The notes under the pieces: model-generated
What the model was told of the DNA's origin: nothing
The model's database searches: none
The model's input: only the letters and a program-made list of their open reading frames with translations
Shown here: piece after piece, positions 1-11,284 of the stretch
How positions within the stretch are numbered: position 1 is the stretch's first letter
How the letters are laid out: each line of letters opens with the position of its first letter
Program-made: the position numbers and the translations under genes
Source: Xenoacremonium recifei
Taxonomy: Eukaryota > Ascomycota > Sordariomycetes > Hypocreales > Nectriaceae
Direction: 5' to 3'
Assembly: GCA_012184525.1 (NCBI GenBank)
Contig: WOFQ01000039.1
Coordinates: forward strand, 1-64,000
DNA length: 64,000 nt

Positions 1-26
1 GGAATATGTACGCGTAGTGGTTAAAA

Positions 27-60
27 GTGCGCGACTCGCTTGTGTGCGCGACTCGCTTGT
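27..60. repeat. 17-bp perfect tandem duplication
   Basis: Two identical, directly adjacent copies of GTGCGCGACTCGCTTGT, at 27-43 and 44-60. They sit at the edge of a strongly AT-rich stretch (61-130) and contrast with it in base composition. No function is evident. Confidence 0.85.
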
Positions 61-320
61 GGAGTACGTTAATTATATTAATATATTATAATTAACTTAT
101 ATATATATTATGTTAATTTTAATAAACTTATTCTATCAGACCAGCAGTGGGTTATAATACTAGATATTAGTTACTAATATGAGTTCAGTCACGGCCCTAT
201 AAACCGATGCGCTGCTGAGTAAGCCCTGAAGACGAGTTGAGGAATAAAAATATCTAAGACCTAGAAATACTACATTTAGCTGTATCGGCCCTCGTTTAAA
301 GTAAATTATACGTCAACCTC

Positions 321-350
321 GCGGAGTTGCGGAGTTGCGGAGTTGCGGAG
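321..350. repeat. 8-bp tandem repeat (GCGGAGTT, about 3.75 copies)
   Basis: GCGGAGTT is repeated three times (321-344) followed by GCGGAG. It lies about 135 bp upstream of the first gene's ATG, in its probable promoter or leader. Sequence 61-320 before it is AT-rich and shows no coding signal. Confidence 0.85.
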
Positions 351-483
351 CCTGTTTTCTCGTGGCATGTATAAGTATCGGTAGTAATCTATTAACTTAC
401 GATCTTTCCGGATCCATCTCAAAGTGCGTCCCTCTCGCGAGCTAACACGCGAACGAACCACGCAGGACACATTTCTTTTCAGA

Positions 484-1392
484 ATGATAGTTAGGACAAT
501 CTTAGTCGTTGCGGCCACTGGCAACCAAGGCTATGCCGTTGCTACGCAACTGATCCAACGTGGGCACAAAGTTCATGCTATGGTACGGAGCACTTCCTCA
601 GAGAAAGCCAAGCAGCTCTCTTCTCTAGGAGCCACTCTTCATGTTGGCGATCTGGCAGTCAGAGACTCAATCCTATCTGCCATGGACAATATTGAGGGCG
701 TTTTTGTTGCTCTTCCAACAAGCCCTATGCATGAAGAAGTCACATACATCCAGAACATTGTCAAAGCAGCGCAAGCACGGCAGCTCAAGCACTTCATTTT
801 CTCGAGCGTTGCACGCACTGGCGATCACGAATCGTTTCCCGGCTGGTCCGACCATTATCCTATGGCCTGGTATTGGAAGGACAAACACAATGCTGAAACT
901 CTAGTTCGTACGAGCGAATTTGAGTATTGGACCATTCTTAGACCGGCATCCTTCATACAGAACTTCTGCCAACCGCTTTGCGACTTCTTATTCCCTGCCC
1001 TCGCTCCAGAACATAAGCTACAGCTTGCATATCATCCAGACACTCGGCTTGATTTGATTCATACGGATGATATTGGTGTGTTCGCAGCCAGTGCCTTTGA
1101 GTCACCTGATGAATTCAATGGGAAGGCTATTGGTTTGGCATCCGAGAGCCTCACTCCGTCGGAGATAGCAGCGACCTTGAGCCGCATCAGCGGTGTGGAG
1201 ATAAGTGTAGAACTTCTCAACGATGGACAGGCAGTAGCATTGAAGGACCAAGGGCCGGGTTTGAAATTGATGATGGACGCTCAGATCTGGCATAGAGACA
1301 TAGGGTACCAAGTCGACATTGAGAGCCTGAGGCAGTACGGGATCCCTCTGAAGCATTTGGCTGATTTGAAGAAGAACGATCTCGGATGGTGA
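484..1392 (+). CDS. NmrA-like NAD(P)-binding protein
   Basis: A 302-residue intronless protein of the NmrA/atypical short-chain dehydrogenase group. The N-terminus is a beta strand followed by a nucleotide-binding turn (VVAATGNQGYAV, residues 8-19), as in NmrA and isoflavone-reductase-like Rossmann folds. It is followed by a conserved HFIFSSVARTG segment and a WTILRPASFIQNF segment, both typical of NmrA-like proteins. Family members either sense NAD(P)/NAD(P)H balance (NmrA) or act as NADPH-dependent reductases; which applies here cannot be told. The reading frame is open 60 bases further upstream, but its first upstream start is only a GTG at 424. The ATG at 484 places the beta-strand at the usual distance from the start, so I chose it. 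Length is usual for the family and no lesion is seen. A second, unrelated NmrA-like gene lies at 18910-19818. Confidence 0.85.
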   Translation: MIVRTILVVAATGNQGYAVATQLIQRGHKVHAMVRSTSSEKAKQLSSLGATLHVGDLAVRDSILSAMDNIEGVFVALPTSPMHEEVTYIQNIVKAAQARQLKHFIFSSVARTGDHESFPGWSDHYPMAWYWKDKHNAETLVRTSEFEYWTILRPASFIQNFCQPLCDFLFPALAPEHKLQLAYHPDTRLDLIHTDDIGVFAASAFESPDEFNGKAIGLASESLTPSEIAATLSRISGVEISVELLNDGQAVALKDQGPGLKLMMDAQIWHRDIGYQVDIESLRQYGIPLKHLADLKKNDLGW

Positions 1393-1771
1393 GAGTGGCG
1401 ATGTGCGTGTTGTCTATGTAAACTTTCATTCCAGGGGGAAATCAGCACTTGCATTTTCGAGACCACAATAAATTCTTGGACTCAATTTTGGGGTTTAGTT
1501 ATATATAATTTACTATCTAAAGAATCACTAGACCAACCGCCTTTCGATACAGGTGGTTTGTCTTGGTGCTTTCAACAGGCTGCTTTTCGTACCAAGCATT
1601 CCTTGCAACAACATATCGCTGATCTAATGGCTCACGGGCTTTGATTGGCAGCCGATGTATAGGTTAGTTACGCTTTATAGGCCAGCTAATTTTGTTCATT
1701 CCTGGTTCCGATTTCTCTAGAACCCAAGGAGCTTTTGGCGTATAGTATTTAACGATGTTTGACAATGTTTG

Positions 1772-1860
1772 GGCAAGATTAGGGATCTGAGTATGAATCA
1801 GGGATCTGGTTGAGCAATAACGATAAGGTTCAGGAATCTATATTGAGATTAGGGTTCAGT
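1772..1860. repeat. TTAGGG-containing dispersed repeat, copy A
   Basis: About 90 bp, resembling 3022-3110 in the same orientation. Both copies carry TTAGGGATCT or AGGGATCTGG twice near the left end, then AATAA, then AGATTAGGGTTC at the right end. The right end also supplies the artificial C-terminus of the reading frame that overlaps it on the minus strand. Confidence 0.7.
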
Positions 1861-2759
1861 TTATAATAGTTACTGTAGAGGTTGAGGATGAGGGAGAGAA
1901 TCCTTCCCGTCAACATGTGCATGGGCCTGGCCAACCCAGAGACGAAGCCGAGGAATTTTGGACTCATGAGGGCCTGTGATTCCTTGGAGCTGTAGAGCGG
2001 GAGGTCTGGGTAGGTAGGGATGCCATACTCCTCGGCGAGCTCGTTGAGGTTGTAGCTGTGCTCTGGCTGCAAGCTGGGCGTAAATTTCTCAAGGGCATAC
2101 TGTCGCCCAATTTCCTGCAGCAGTCCTTCGAGGTCGCCAGGGTGTGCGTTGGCATATTCAAGGATAGAAGGCCACTCGGACTGCGTCTTGAGGAAATCGT
2201 CGAGTTCCTTCTGCGGAAGATGCTGGACAACATGGGTGAGCTGGCCCTTGATCTTATCTAGCTCGGCGTCGTGGTCAATGATGGGAAATCGGCCAGTCAA
2301 GTGTTCGATAAGCTTCAATTCGGCCTCCTCCGACATGTAAGCCAGCTCACCCCTTCCGGAACGGTTATCTGCCTTGAGGGTCTTGTTCAAGTTGGTGGTG
2401 CCGCAAGCTTCGATGACCTTCTCATGGATATCGAGAAGATCCACGCCGGCAATCGGAACATCCTCTGGCGCAACGACCTCTTCAACCTGGGTGCCGTCAA
2501 AGAAGGCATCATCAGCTGCCTCAGCACGAGCAGCTTTCTCCGCCTCATACCGAAGCTGGATCCGGCCCTCGCTGTCCTCGAATGCCAGCTGCGCTGTGGT
2601 GTGCTTGTTGACGGCGTATTCTATGCCAGTCTCGGCAGTCTGGGTAAATTTGAAATTCGGGTCGGTGTACCCGGGAAAGGCGGACTTGGCAACAGTAGCA
2701 GCTCGGCCCAGGAGATTTTTCTTGCCATCGCGGCGTATAAGGAGCTGTAACACCAGCAT
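1830..2759 (-). pseudogene. C-terminal fragment of a SNF2-like protein (remnant)
   Basis: An ATG-started frame of 309 codons with sensible codon use and mostly acidic, helical sequence (for example KAARAEAADDAFFDG and LKLIEHLTGRFPIIDHDAELD). I do not recognise a named domain. It lies on the same strand directly downstream of the SNF2-like helicase fragments at 3106-5489, so I infer it is the C-terminal part of the same ancestral gene. The last 15 or so residues (LNLYSNYYKLNPNLNI) are read from the dispersed repeat at 1772-1860, so the natural end is lost. The helicase C-terminal lobe expected between the two fragments is absent; 2760-3020 is AT-rich and non-coding. It could instead be a small expressed orphan gene. 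Confidence 0.5.
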
Positions 2760-3021
2760 AATTACACAGTTAAGGTCCTCTATACTGTATCAACCCTTAT
2801 AGACCTTAAGCTGGGTGCTTCCACTAAGGTTCTTTGACGGGAAGTGATATTTAAAGTTATCCTCTACGAAATTCAGATCTACTATAAAAATAACTGGCGC
2901 ACATTAAGCACCTGGATAGTATATGCTAATATGAATATAACTAGGTCGATTACCAGTTAGTCGTTGTATATTATACTGAAAGCTGGCACTGAGTTAGATA
3001 TTATAATTCAACTCCGGTTCT

Positions 3022-3110
3022 GACAAGGTTAGGGATCTAGGTGGGAATTAGGGATCTGGCTCAGGAATAATGGTGAGGATCAGATATTAAGATTAGGGTT
3101 CGGCTTTAAT
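3022..3110. repeat. TTAGGG-containing dispersed repeat, copy B
   Basis: Direct-orientation relative of 1772-1860, about 1.25 kb away. It shares the same ordered blocks (AGGGATCT, GAAT, AGGGATCTGG, AATAA, AGATTAGGGTTC). The right end abuts the 3' truncation of the SNF2-like helicase fragment. Confidence 0.7.
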
Positions 3111-5489
3111 AGAAGCTGCTCGTTCTTCTTCGCAAGTGTTGTTCCAGTTGCTGCTTCGAGCCATGGAACATGGGTGAGGTAGGCTCCAGTAGCAGCATAG
3201 TACGCGGGTCAAACGCTGTCAAGACGCCTTGTCTGTGAACTCCGAAGTTGAGCTGCGTCTCATTCGCATTCGCGGACACGTTGCCACCCGATACGCCGTG
3301 GTCTGCGATTTGGCTGTTTTGGGAGCGAAAGAGGGCCGATGCGAATTCACGGCCCTTTCGCTCTACGGCCTGTCCAAACAATGATTGACGGCAAGAACCC
3401 CTGAGCAGGGTAAGTCGTGGTATCGTCGGGAAGCAGGGTGCCAGTTCTCATCGTGCGTCTGATATAGAGATGACACAGGATGCTACTGACAACCTGTGTT
3501 CCCAGACGAGTATCCCAGCTCAGGTCCTTAGCTGCTTGCCGAAAGAGGGCTGGCGAGAGGACCCAGAAAGGAAAACGCTTGTCAGTGGCCGTATTTAACC
3601 ACTGCTTTCGCAGTGCTTGCAGATATCCCTTGCACTCATCATCTTGTTTTTCGATGAAGTCCTCACTTAGTAGGCCCATAGTCACCTCCCCATCAAACTT
3701 GTCCGTCTTTAAAGGGTTATACCCCTTCAAGTACAGGCCCGGCACGTAGTGCAGCTCCTCAAACTTCAGATTATTTAGCCCTGCAGTACGAGGGCTGACG
3801 TGCGCGATGAGCGTCAACGGCGAGAGGATACCCTTCAGGGAGCCAGTGAGAGGTGTACCCGTGACGAATAATAGTCGTTTCCAGTTGATCAATCGCGCCA
3901 TGTGGTGGTATGAACCACACTCCTTCTTGATGTTATGGGCTTCGTCGCAGATAAAGATGTCGAAGCTCCAAGCTTTCACATGAGTGTTTCGATGCCGGTA
4001 GCTTATCAGATTGCCATCAGCTTTCTGGGAAGCACCAAGAGGCAGCAAATGGACATCTTCTATGTCAAGCGACGACTTATTATAAGTGCGAGTATAGGCT
4101 CCTTTCTTCTTGACAGGCGTGTCGTCGTCAGCTGCTGCAGCTGGTGCAGCGGTCTTCTTGCGTGCAGAACGGGCCAACAGCATATATATGATGTGGATTG
4201 CGTGCGAGCAGTAGCGGTAATACATAAGAGACTAGTGTGAGGATAATCGTGCGTCCCGTCTAGATTTCTGGTTAGTCAATCTTCATAACTGAGGGGCCAC
4301 ATCTACTTGCCTCTGCTTTTGCTCGACCCGCCTCACTGTTCATCGACTTCATTTCCATACGGAGCTTTTTGGTTCCAAGGACAGCAGCCCCCTTACTGGG
4401 AAAGGCAGCTGCCGACGAGAAATACACAATTACCCGCAGACTTGGAAAGTGCTCCACGATTTCCTCATACGTCTGAACGAGCGTGCTAACAAGACTGAGC
4501 AATGATGTCGGGGCAAAGTCCGGGTAATCATTCTGTTTCAGTTTCTGAGCTCGCAACTGGATCACGGCAAGGTTTCTCGCTGTTACTCGATTTCGGGAGT
4601 TCGATGACAAGGACATTGCAGAGATCTGTAATCCCAATGCAATCCTTGAAAACTTGGTTCGCCAGAAACAAACTAGAATCACCAGAAAGTCTTTCACCCT
4701 AATGGGTATTGGCGAAAACGTCCTGATATGGTTCCTCGAGATGAAGTATCCTAGGTCCCACATTCTCGCCAATCATTAATATAAAAGGGTTTTCATCTAG
4801 GCTACCAGATGGCAACAAGACCCTCATTGTGAATGGCCGTTCGTTCTCCGGTGGTATTGTGTCGCTCTCGAGAATGAGGAATGGTTCTGCATACCAACTC
4901 GAATTAACATTGTACTTTTTAATCAGACAGTTTCGTATGGCTTTACCTTGCTCCCTCGTCATATCGTCAGAAGAGGGTAATCCATCCGTGCATTAAATGA
5001 AGACTCTTCAAAGTCGAGAGCAGCAGTACCAGATAATGGTAAGATGGGCTTCGCAGGATGCTTCTCGAATGTCATCGACTGGTAATGTCTCAATGGCGTA
5101 ACAATCGTGGGAGACTTGACGGGCGAGAATAAAGGCCGCGTGTGTCGCCTTCGAACAGGTGTGAGCTGAACTTGGAAAAGGGTGGTCATGCTGTCCATCG
5201 TGACTTTGATCTTGGGGGATGAAGAAAGTCGAAAGGTTTGAGTTGCAAGGTCAATCAGGGACACCAGTTTTGTAGAAGATTCTGTCACGTGAGTCTTCAC
5301 CAATGTTTGAGTTTTCATTGATTCAATGTCCTGCAGGAGTCGCACCTGCCCTGTCCCTTGAAGGGCAAAAAGGACGTGCTTGGCTAATAGAACGGGGGCT
5401 TGACAATCAAGCACTCCCTTCTGACTAGCCAGCACCGCCTTTCGTGGCTGGTGGCCTATACAAGTGCCGATTCCGGGCCTGCTACCCAA
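3106..5489 (-). pseudogene. SNF2/DEAD-like helicase remnant with frame breaks
   Basis: On the minus strand, three or more frames give consecutive pieces of one SNF2-type ATPase. 5489-4960 is an N-terminal low-complexity region. 4962-4699 contains SSDDMTREQGKAIRNCLIKK. 4560-4272 contains LVQTYEEIVEHFPSLRVIVYFS, the motif Ia region. 4225-3347 contains the Walker B/motif II DEAHN (DIFICDEAHN) and motif III (LFVTGTPLTGS). 3381-3106 contains LTAFDPRTMLLLEP. Adjacent pieces lie in different frames: near 4970-4990 the frame changes inside what looks like continuous coding sequence, which is a frameshift rather than a clean intron. I could not find a convincing Walker A motif or the helicase C-terminal lobe (motifs IV-VI), so this should not encode a working remodeller. 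Some breaks could still be introns of a diverged gene. Confidence 0.6.
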
Positions 5490-5679
5490 TTTATAAGCAA
5501 GCTGTGGTTCATTGAAAGGCAGCAGGTGAATTGATAGTTAAGCCATATACCTCGGCCAATTCTTATAATCTCTGGCTCCTATTGTTTTAACATCCGAGGA
5601 GCCTTCTTTTATCTAAGATATGTAATTGAACTCGTCGATGACTCGCGCTCGTACATGATGCTCTCTCTAATCGTCAACT

Positions 5680-7565
5680 TTAGTGAGCTTGCACCTCCAT
5701 GTGAGGGCCCTTGTATTCCCTCTTTGCCCATACCAAGTAATAGATCACACTGAAAAGAGCAACTCCGCCCGTCATCAGCGACGCATAGTTCATGCTAGTG
5801 GCATCGGGATCCATCTCGGGAGGCCAGAAGCTGAAGAACCAAACAATGACCATGAAACAGCAAGCAAAGATGTTGTTCAAGATGCCGACAGTGCCATGGA
5901 CGTGCCACGGGCCCCAGGCAAGAGTCTGGCCAGCTTCAGCGGTGGTATCTGCCAGTGCAGGAAGGGCACTGGGATCTGGCAACTTGTAGCCCTTTCCACA
6001 CCGCCTATAAAGCAGGAGAGAGGCAGCCATGAGATAAGACGAGTATAGGCCCGTAACAGCAACTGAGACGATGGCATTGTAAACAACAGAGGAACCAATG
6101 TTGATGAGGCCAATGAGGCAAGATATGACACTAGTCGTGGTGATAGCCCACACAGGCACGTTTGTGCGTTGATCGACCTGGGAACACTGTCAATTGGACT
6201 ATCCTATCACAGCGGCCTTCTGTTTGCTTCAGAGAACGTACTTTGGAAAGTGTGGTCCAGAAAGGCAAGCCACGGTCTCGCGCAAAGGCCCAGCACATTC
6301 GGGAGGTGGCTGCAATGACACCAACAATGGCAGACAAGGTCATGACGATGATCAGTGCAGTCATAGCAGCTGTTCCACCCTTTGATCCCGTAGCCTGGTA
6401 GAAGATCTCGATGTAAGGATACCCAGTCGCGGAGTTGATGGCCTCGTCAATGTTTGTGGCGCTGTAGAGCATAGTAATTACCATTGCGAAACCCATAGCA
6501 CCGTTGATCATAACGCTAGTCATGATGGATTTAGGCACAGCCACCGAGGGATTATGAACTTCCTCGCACATCTATCTGCTCGTTAGTGATTTCCCTTCTG
6601 AGCAATGAGAGTAATGGAAAGGTAGTCTTACGTGGAACGAACAATCGACACCTGGAAACTCCCCTGTCAGCACAACCGAAAAGAAAACTCCAAAACGAAC
6701 GAATTGGATCTTACCAGCAAAGGAGAAGACGCAGCCAAGTAGCCCCACGAAGAATGATAGACCCTGGGTAGGGAATAATCCCTCATTGCGGAAGGAGAGG
6801 AAAACATCAGCGGCGTCGGCTTGTGTGCCAAAGGATAGAAGGGTAATGAGTATAGCAAAGAAGCCAATGATGTGCAGCACTAGAATCATTCCCTCGAGCT
6901 TGGGAAGCATGGAGCTGACGAGGGTGTTGATGAACACAGCCACCAAGATACACATCCAGACCATCAACGTTCCCTGCCATGTCTTGGCATCGTATGTTGG
7001 ATCAAGAAAGATGACAAGTCCTTGGATCATGGTTCCAGTCAGGAAGCCAGCGGCAGCAGAGGTGCCTTGCCATCCAGCGAGCGTCAACCATCCGGTTATG
7101 TAACTCAGAAACTTAGAGCACCATCGAGGAGCCAGCATCGCTACCCAGTGATATTGGCCACCAGACGTAGGGGCAATTGAAACAAGCTCGCAGAGGCAGG
7201 AAAAGACGCTGATGTTACCGATCCAGACGAAGATGAAGCCATAGATGAGACCGCCCGGGCCGCCGTTTGACAGACCGGGCGCGAAGTTCATTAGTGTGCC
7301 CTCCCATGTTACGAGAATGGCGCAGCTGAAGCCAAGGATTGTAAGAAAACCGAAGTTGCGCTGTGTGACGATCACACTGTCAGTTCAGTGATATAATGAA
7401 AATGTGGAAATGGGATCTTGCCTTGAGGACAGACTTCTTGCCCAGTCTGGCCAACTGCTCACGATCCAGGTGGTCTCGGTCAGGTGTGCTCTCGGAGACA
7501 TTGACCTCAAGCTTTTTGTCTACCGGCGAGTCGCTGCCGTCATGATCGTCTTGAAGGATATTCAT
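5680..7565 (-). CDS. Amino-acid/choline/GABA-type permease (APC family)
   Basis: A 545-residue plasma-membrane transporter of the fungal APC subgroup that includes UGA4 and HNM1. Exons: 7565-7422, 7360-6715, 6651-6632, 6571-6242, 6177-5680 (total 1,638 bases, in frame). A charged cytosolic N-terminus leads into the family signature LKRNFGFLTILGFSCAIL, then about 12 hydrophobic segments. SFAGVDCSFHMCEEVHN corresponds to the family's conserved SEE loop, and CWAFARDRGLPFW to its conserved ARD loop. Exon 3 is a 20-bp microexon encoding VDCSFH with the end of a Gly codon. Intron 1 (7421-7361) begins GCAAGA rather than GT; it is needed to join LK to RNFGF in frame. The substrate cannot be told from sequence; amino acids, GABA, choline and polyamines are all known in the subgroup. 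Confidence 0.9.
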
Positions 7566-8665
7566 AATAAGGAGGATAGGTTGAAATAATTATACAAGAA
7601 TGTCTGAAGATTGCAAATCGGGAAAAAGAACTAGGATCAGCGCCAACAAGCGGGCGTAATTGATCGAGTTAAGGAGGTGAAGAAAAGTCCGCAGAGAGCG
7701 ACAGAAAGACAAACCAACACTGCACCAAGCTATGTTATGTACATCTGCGACATTTGAAAAGGAGGGGACACCAGGCCAACACGTTACAGGGGATGGATCA
7801 CCCTAGCAAAGGAAGACTCGGCTTCCAACAGATGGTTCCATGCAGAAGATCCCAGACGACTCCAGCCGTGCTTCACGGGCCAAGGGTGTTACTCCCCGGG
7901 TGGAGAGGACTAATGATCCCCGATGGTCAAGGATCCTCCCTGATCAACTACTGCAACCCCTGCCACCAATCGGGAAGGCAGACTGATTTCGGCATTGTTA
8001 CAAGGTAAAGCAGTAGTTTCTCGTCTGTACCATGGTAGTGCTGCGGTGGCGTCCAACAGAACTCATTGAAAACGGAAAAACCAGGCTCATCATCATACGA
8101 ACGACTGACTCGCATCCTCAAACCTGCGCCCTCCTTGGCTCAGCATCCCAACTCCACGCTCGGACATGTCTCCAGTTTGAGGCAGAATCGGGTCGTATAA
8201 GGACTTGGAGCTACCGATGAAGAACGGTGCATGAAACATGGCTGGTGAACTATTGATGTACGTACTTCAGGTCGAGCGAACTCCCTGTTGATAAAACTGC
8301 AATGCTTCTGGGATAATGTGACAGCTGTTTGAAATTGCGCTATCACACCATGTGATTCCAAGAAAGAGGCAAGAACCAAATGACTTTTTGTAATACGAAA
8401 TTTGGAACACAAAGGGGCAAGCAGAAAATTGTTCTCGAGGCTTCTATAGCAGGAACATGAAAATTAACAACCTACAGATTCAGTTTAGGGATCCAATTTA
8501 GGGATTCAGTTAGGGGACTCTGAGGCAACTGTTTGCAGTTCGTTTGTTTTTGTGGTGGCTGGCTATCTAGTGTTAGGTGCGCGAGATAGACTCTCATTGT
8601 GTGAGGATATCGTGATATTCTGCATTACAAGTACATGATTATCTAGGTAATCAAATGAAGGGCAA
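7566..8665. other. Intergenic, no gene seen (1.1 kb)
   Basis: Upstream region of the permease and downstream region of the rhodopsin-like gene. Short open frames here lack ATG starts or recognisable protein sequence. A TTAGGG-rich patch occurs at 8475-8520. Confidence 0.6.
8475..8520. repeat. TTAGGG-rich patch, copy C
   Basis: Three closely spaced TTAGGG motifs (TTTAGGGATCC, TTTAGGGATTC, TTAGGGGACTC). It resembles the left part of the repeats at 1772 and 3022 but is shorter. Confidence 0.5.
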
Positions 8666-10116
8666 CTACTCTCTACCAAGGCGCCTGAGCTGTCGAATCT
8701 CGATAGTCTCCCTAATATCGGCTTCTTCTCGTATAATCTGCTGCTGCACCAGCACCGTCTGACTGGATTGACTCTTGTGGCTCTCGCCATCCCATGACCT
8801 TCCACCTTCGCACACCGTTGCAACAGTCCCATTCTTGTCCGATTCGCGGTGAGCATACTTGCTGTCAGCGTCGAGGTCAAGCATTTCGTAGTTCTGTCGC
8901 CGATTAGAAGCATTGGATGCTAGCATGGAGACAGACGAAACGCCCTTGCTTGTATTCCCTCGAGGATTCGTTGTGTGTTTCTGGCCAGATGCATAGCCGC
9001 CTTTGCTTCTGCTGCTACTTCCATGACTTCGAGTTCCTCGCAGATCACCAGCTCTCATCTGTCCAGAGTCCAGGCTGTCCATCACTGGCTTGAGGTATGG
9101 GATGCAGGTGACCATGACGCTCATGCACAGAATGACCTGGATGATGACGGTTGGTGGCCACATTTCGAACATCGGATTCGGCGAGTCGACGGCGCGATTG
9201 TAGTAGTATATATGACACACGATTGCAGGAAAAATGCTTTAGTTGTCAGTTTTGGTGTCCGAATGCCTACTTACAGTAGCCCGGGATGTGATAAATACGT
9301 ACAAAATGCGGCACCCAAACACTCCTATGACCAACGCCTTTTTATTAGTCGATGTCTTGAGAGCGAGAAACATGTGAGAAACGAAGACTGTGATGGCTAG
9401 ATCTGTCAGAAAGTTCAGGATATCGACGTAGATCCAAAATGCAGCCTATTTAATCGTTAGCACCGTCCTATCTACAGCCTGGAGGAAGAACATCTGCATA
9501 CTCGGTTGAGGCATTGGCCATTAATGTAATCCCAAGGCTCTGGGAGCGAGCACTGGAAAAGAGAAGTTATGATGGATGAACCTGCCCAGATGCCAACTAC
9601 AACCTCGGCGGCATAGATCAAGCGCCTTTGTCCTCGCGGTGCCATATCCAGGATCGTTCTCGTGGCAGAAAGCTTGCCCAACAATAAGACGAGAATATAC
9701 AGGGCATTGGAAACATATTGGGCCTGTTGGAACAGGCAGTGCGATTTGTCAGTTTGCTGCGACAGTTTGGGATTTTCGATACTCAAGAAGACTCACCTTC
9801 AAGATGATAGATATGTGGCTTTCGCTTAGCCCGTGAGCTTTGCCCAGTCCGTTTGCTCCTTGAACAATAACAGCAACAGACTGAGCAACGAGCACAATCT
9901 GCAGAAGGTCAGCCAAACCCATTTGATCTGTCTAGATATACTTGCCGTCGCGGCAATCACCAGCGTGTCATCAATCTTGAGGGTTCGAATGGTAACAAGT
10001 CTTGTCACAATACGTGTCATAGATGACAGAATTGCGATCACCATGAGCAGCGCCGCTAAGGCCCTGATTAGTGGTGCCTTATTGAAGGGCGTCTCGTGCT
10101 CCCGTGGCAGAATCAT
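8666..10116 (-). CDS. PTH11/rhodopsin-like seven-helix membrane protein
   Basis: A 402-residue integral membrane protein of the fungal rhodopsin-domain (PTH11-related) family. Exons: 10116-9946, 9898-9797, 9723-9502, 9445-9303, 9236-8666 (1,209 bases, in frame). The seven hydrophobic segments are followed by a hydrophilic Ser/Arg-rich cytosolic tail of roughly 150 residues. Family hallmarks are the R-x-x-x-R-x-x-x-x-R helix with LKIDDTLVIAA (first loop and helix 2), the GLGKAHGL loop, KLSATRTIL, and AFWIYVDILNFLTDLAI. Intron 1 (9945-9899, 47 bp) starts GCAAGT, a GC-AG intron. The start ATG gives a short extracellular N-terminus before helix 1, as usual. Family members include candidate surface sensors (PTH11 of Magnaporthe), but most have no known ligand, so function here is open. 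Confidence 0.85.
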
Positions 10117-11284
10117 GGTGAAATAAAAGCAGGGGAAATCACGGATGGTGTTGCGAACGAAGAAGTTTGATGCCGAAACAGCCTTGGTGAATCAGAGATA
10201 TTATACAAAACGAATCCCAATATGAAGACTCTGCTGGCTGCAACATTGTATCTCCCCCAAAAGAGTCACCACCACTCAAGGTCAATACTGGTCAACTCAT
10301 CACCTCTAGCCCAGGCACCTTCCAAACTGTACCCCTGAAGGTCAATATCAACCTGTAAGTTGAATCCGTGGACAGGCCTCCTGCTCCCGGCATCCTAGCG
10401 TCGAAGTTGGTCCTCAATCCTTGTCCCGGATTTATTGGCGGCTTCAGCGGCAAGTCTTGAAATTGGACCGGGGTCTTCCCCGGGATTTATTGGCCGAGAT
10501 GATCGTATAAGTGGTCTGTTGGCCAAGGTGCTGCATATCTGATCCCACTCAGTGCCCAACCCACAGAAAGAGGGTCAGTGCCGAGAGATAAGAGAGAGCC
10601 CTGGCCTATAGTATCCAAGCTTACGAAGCTCTGTTGGGTGCATTCTGCCTCCCAGCCCAAAACAGTGGCCTCCTCAAAATACGCAGCAGAAAGACGCCTT
10701 TGAAATAGATACGTCGAACAATATGCTGTTTTGATATCACTGTACGGCCTTAAAGATATGTCGGTCTGGCTAGCGTGGTGATAATGTGCTATTTCGCCTC
10801 CTCTAAAAGCCCCGAGCCTTCTCACAATATCATCACAGAACCAGATTTTGACGTGACAACGCCTGGTCAGGAAGCTGGCAAGCTGGCCAAGGCCCGACTT
10901 GCGCTATTTCCTCAAACATTACTGCTCTAAGAATAGTGCGTCCTGCAAAGTTACATGCCGTCTCAACTCGGCATCACCCTCGTTTCGCAACCAAGAACCG
11001 ATTCGGGCTTCGGGCCGCGTTTTCTGTGAGCCATCGTGCCATTCAGGGCGCCACCGGCAAGCTACGCAAACGAAGGAATAGGGAATGACTAAGGACCTTG
11101 CTTATCCCGAGCTCAAGCCAAAGAGGCATCGACGAGGTTGGTAGATGCGCTGCTGCAGCTGCTGCGCAATCCTCTGCAGATCCTGCTTCATTCGAAGAGA
11201 CTTCTCCTGCAACCCGCCGATGAACCTCCGCACCGACCCTCCCTCCTTTCTGCCCGCTTGCTCACCTAAACCACGGAAGCAAAA
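10117..11284. other. Intergenic, no gene seen (1.2 kb)
   Basis: Divergent upstream region between the rhodopsin-like gene (minus) and the FluG-like gene (plus). Two near-copies of CCGGGATTTATTGGC occur at about 10428 and 10478 (CCCGGATTTATTGGCGG and CCCGGGATTTATTGGCCG). No other structure was noticed. Confidence 0.55.

Noticed and set aside
8475..8520. An interstitial telomere array
   Set aside because: The TTAGGG motifs are separated by other sequence and not in tandem, so it is not a telomere tract.
10487..10825. A 112-codon minus-strand frame
   Set aside because: It starts only at GTG, has no ATG, and shows no family resemblance or splice partners.
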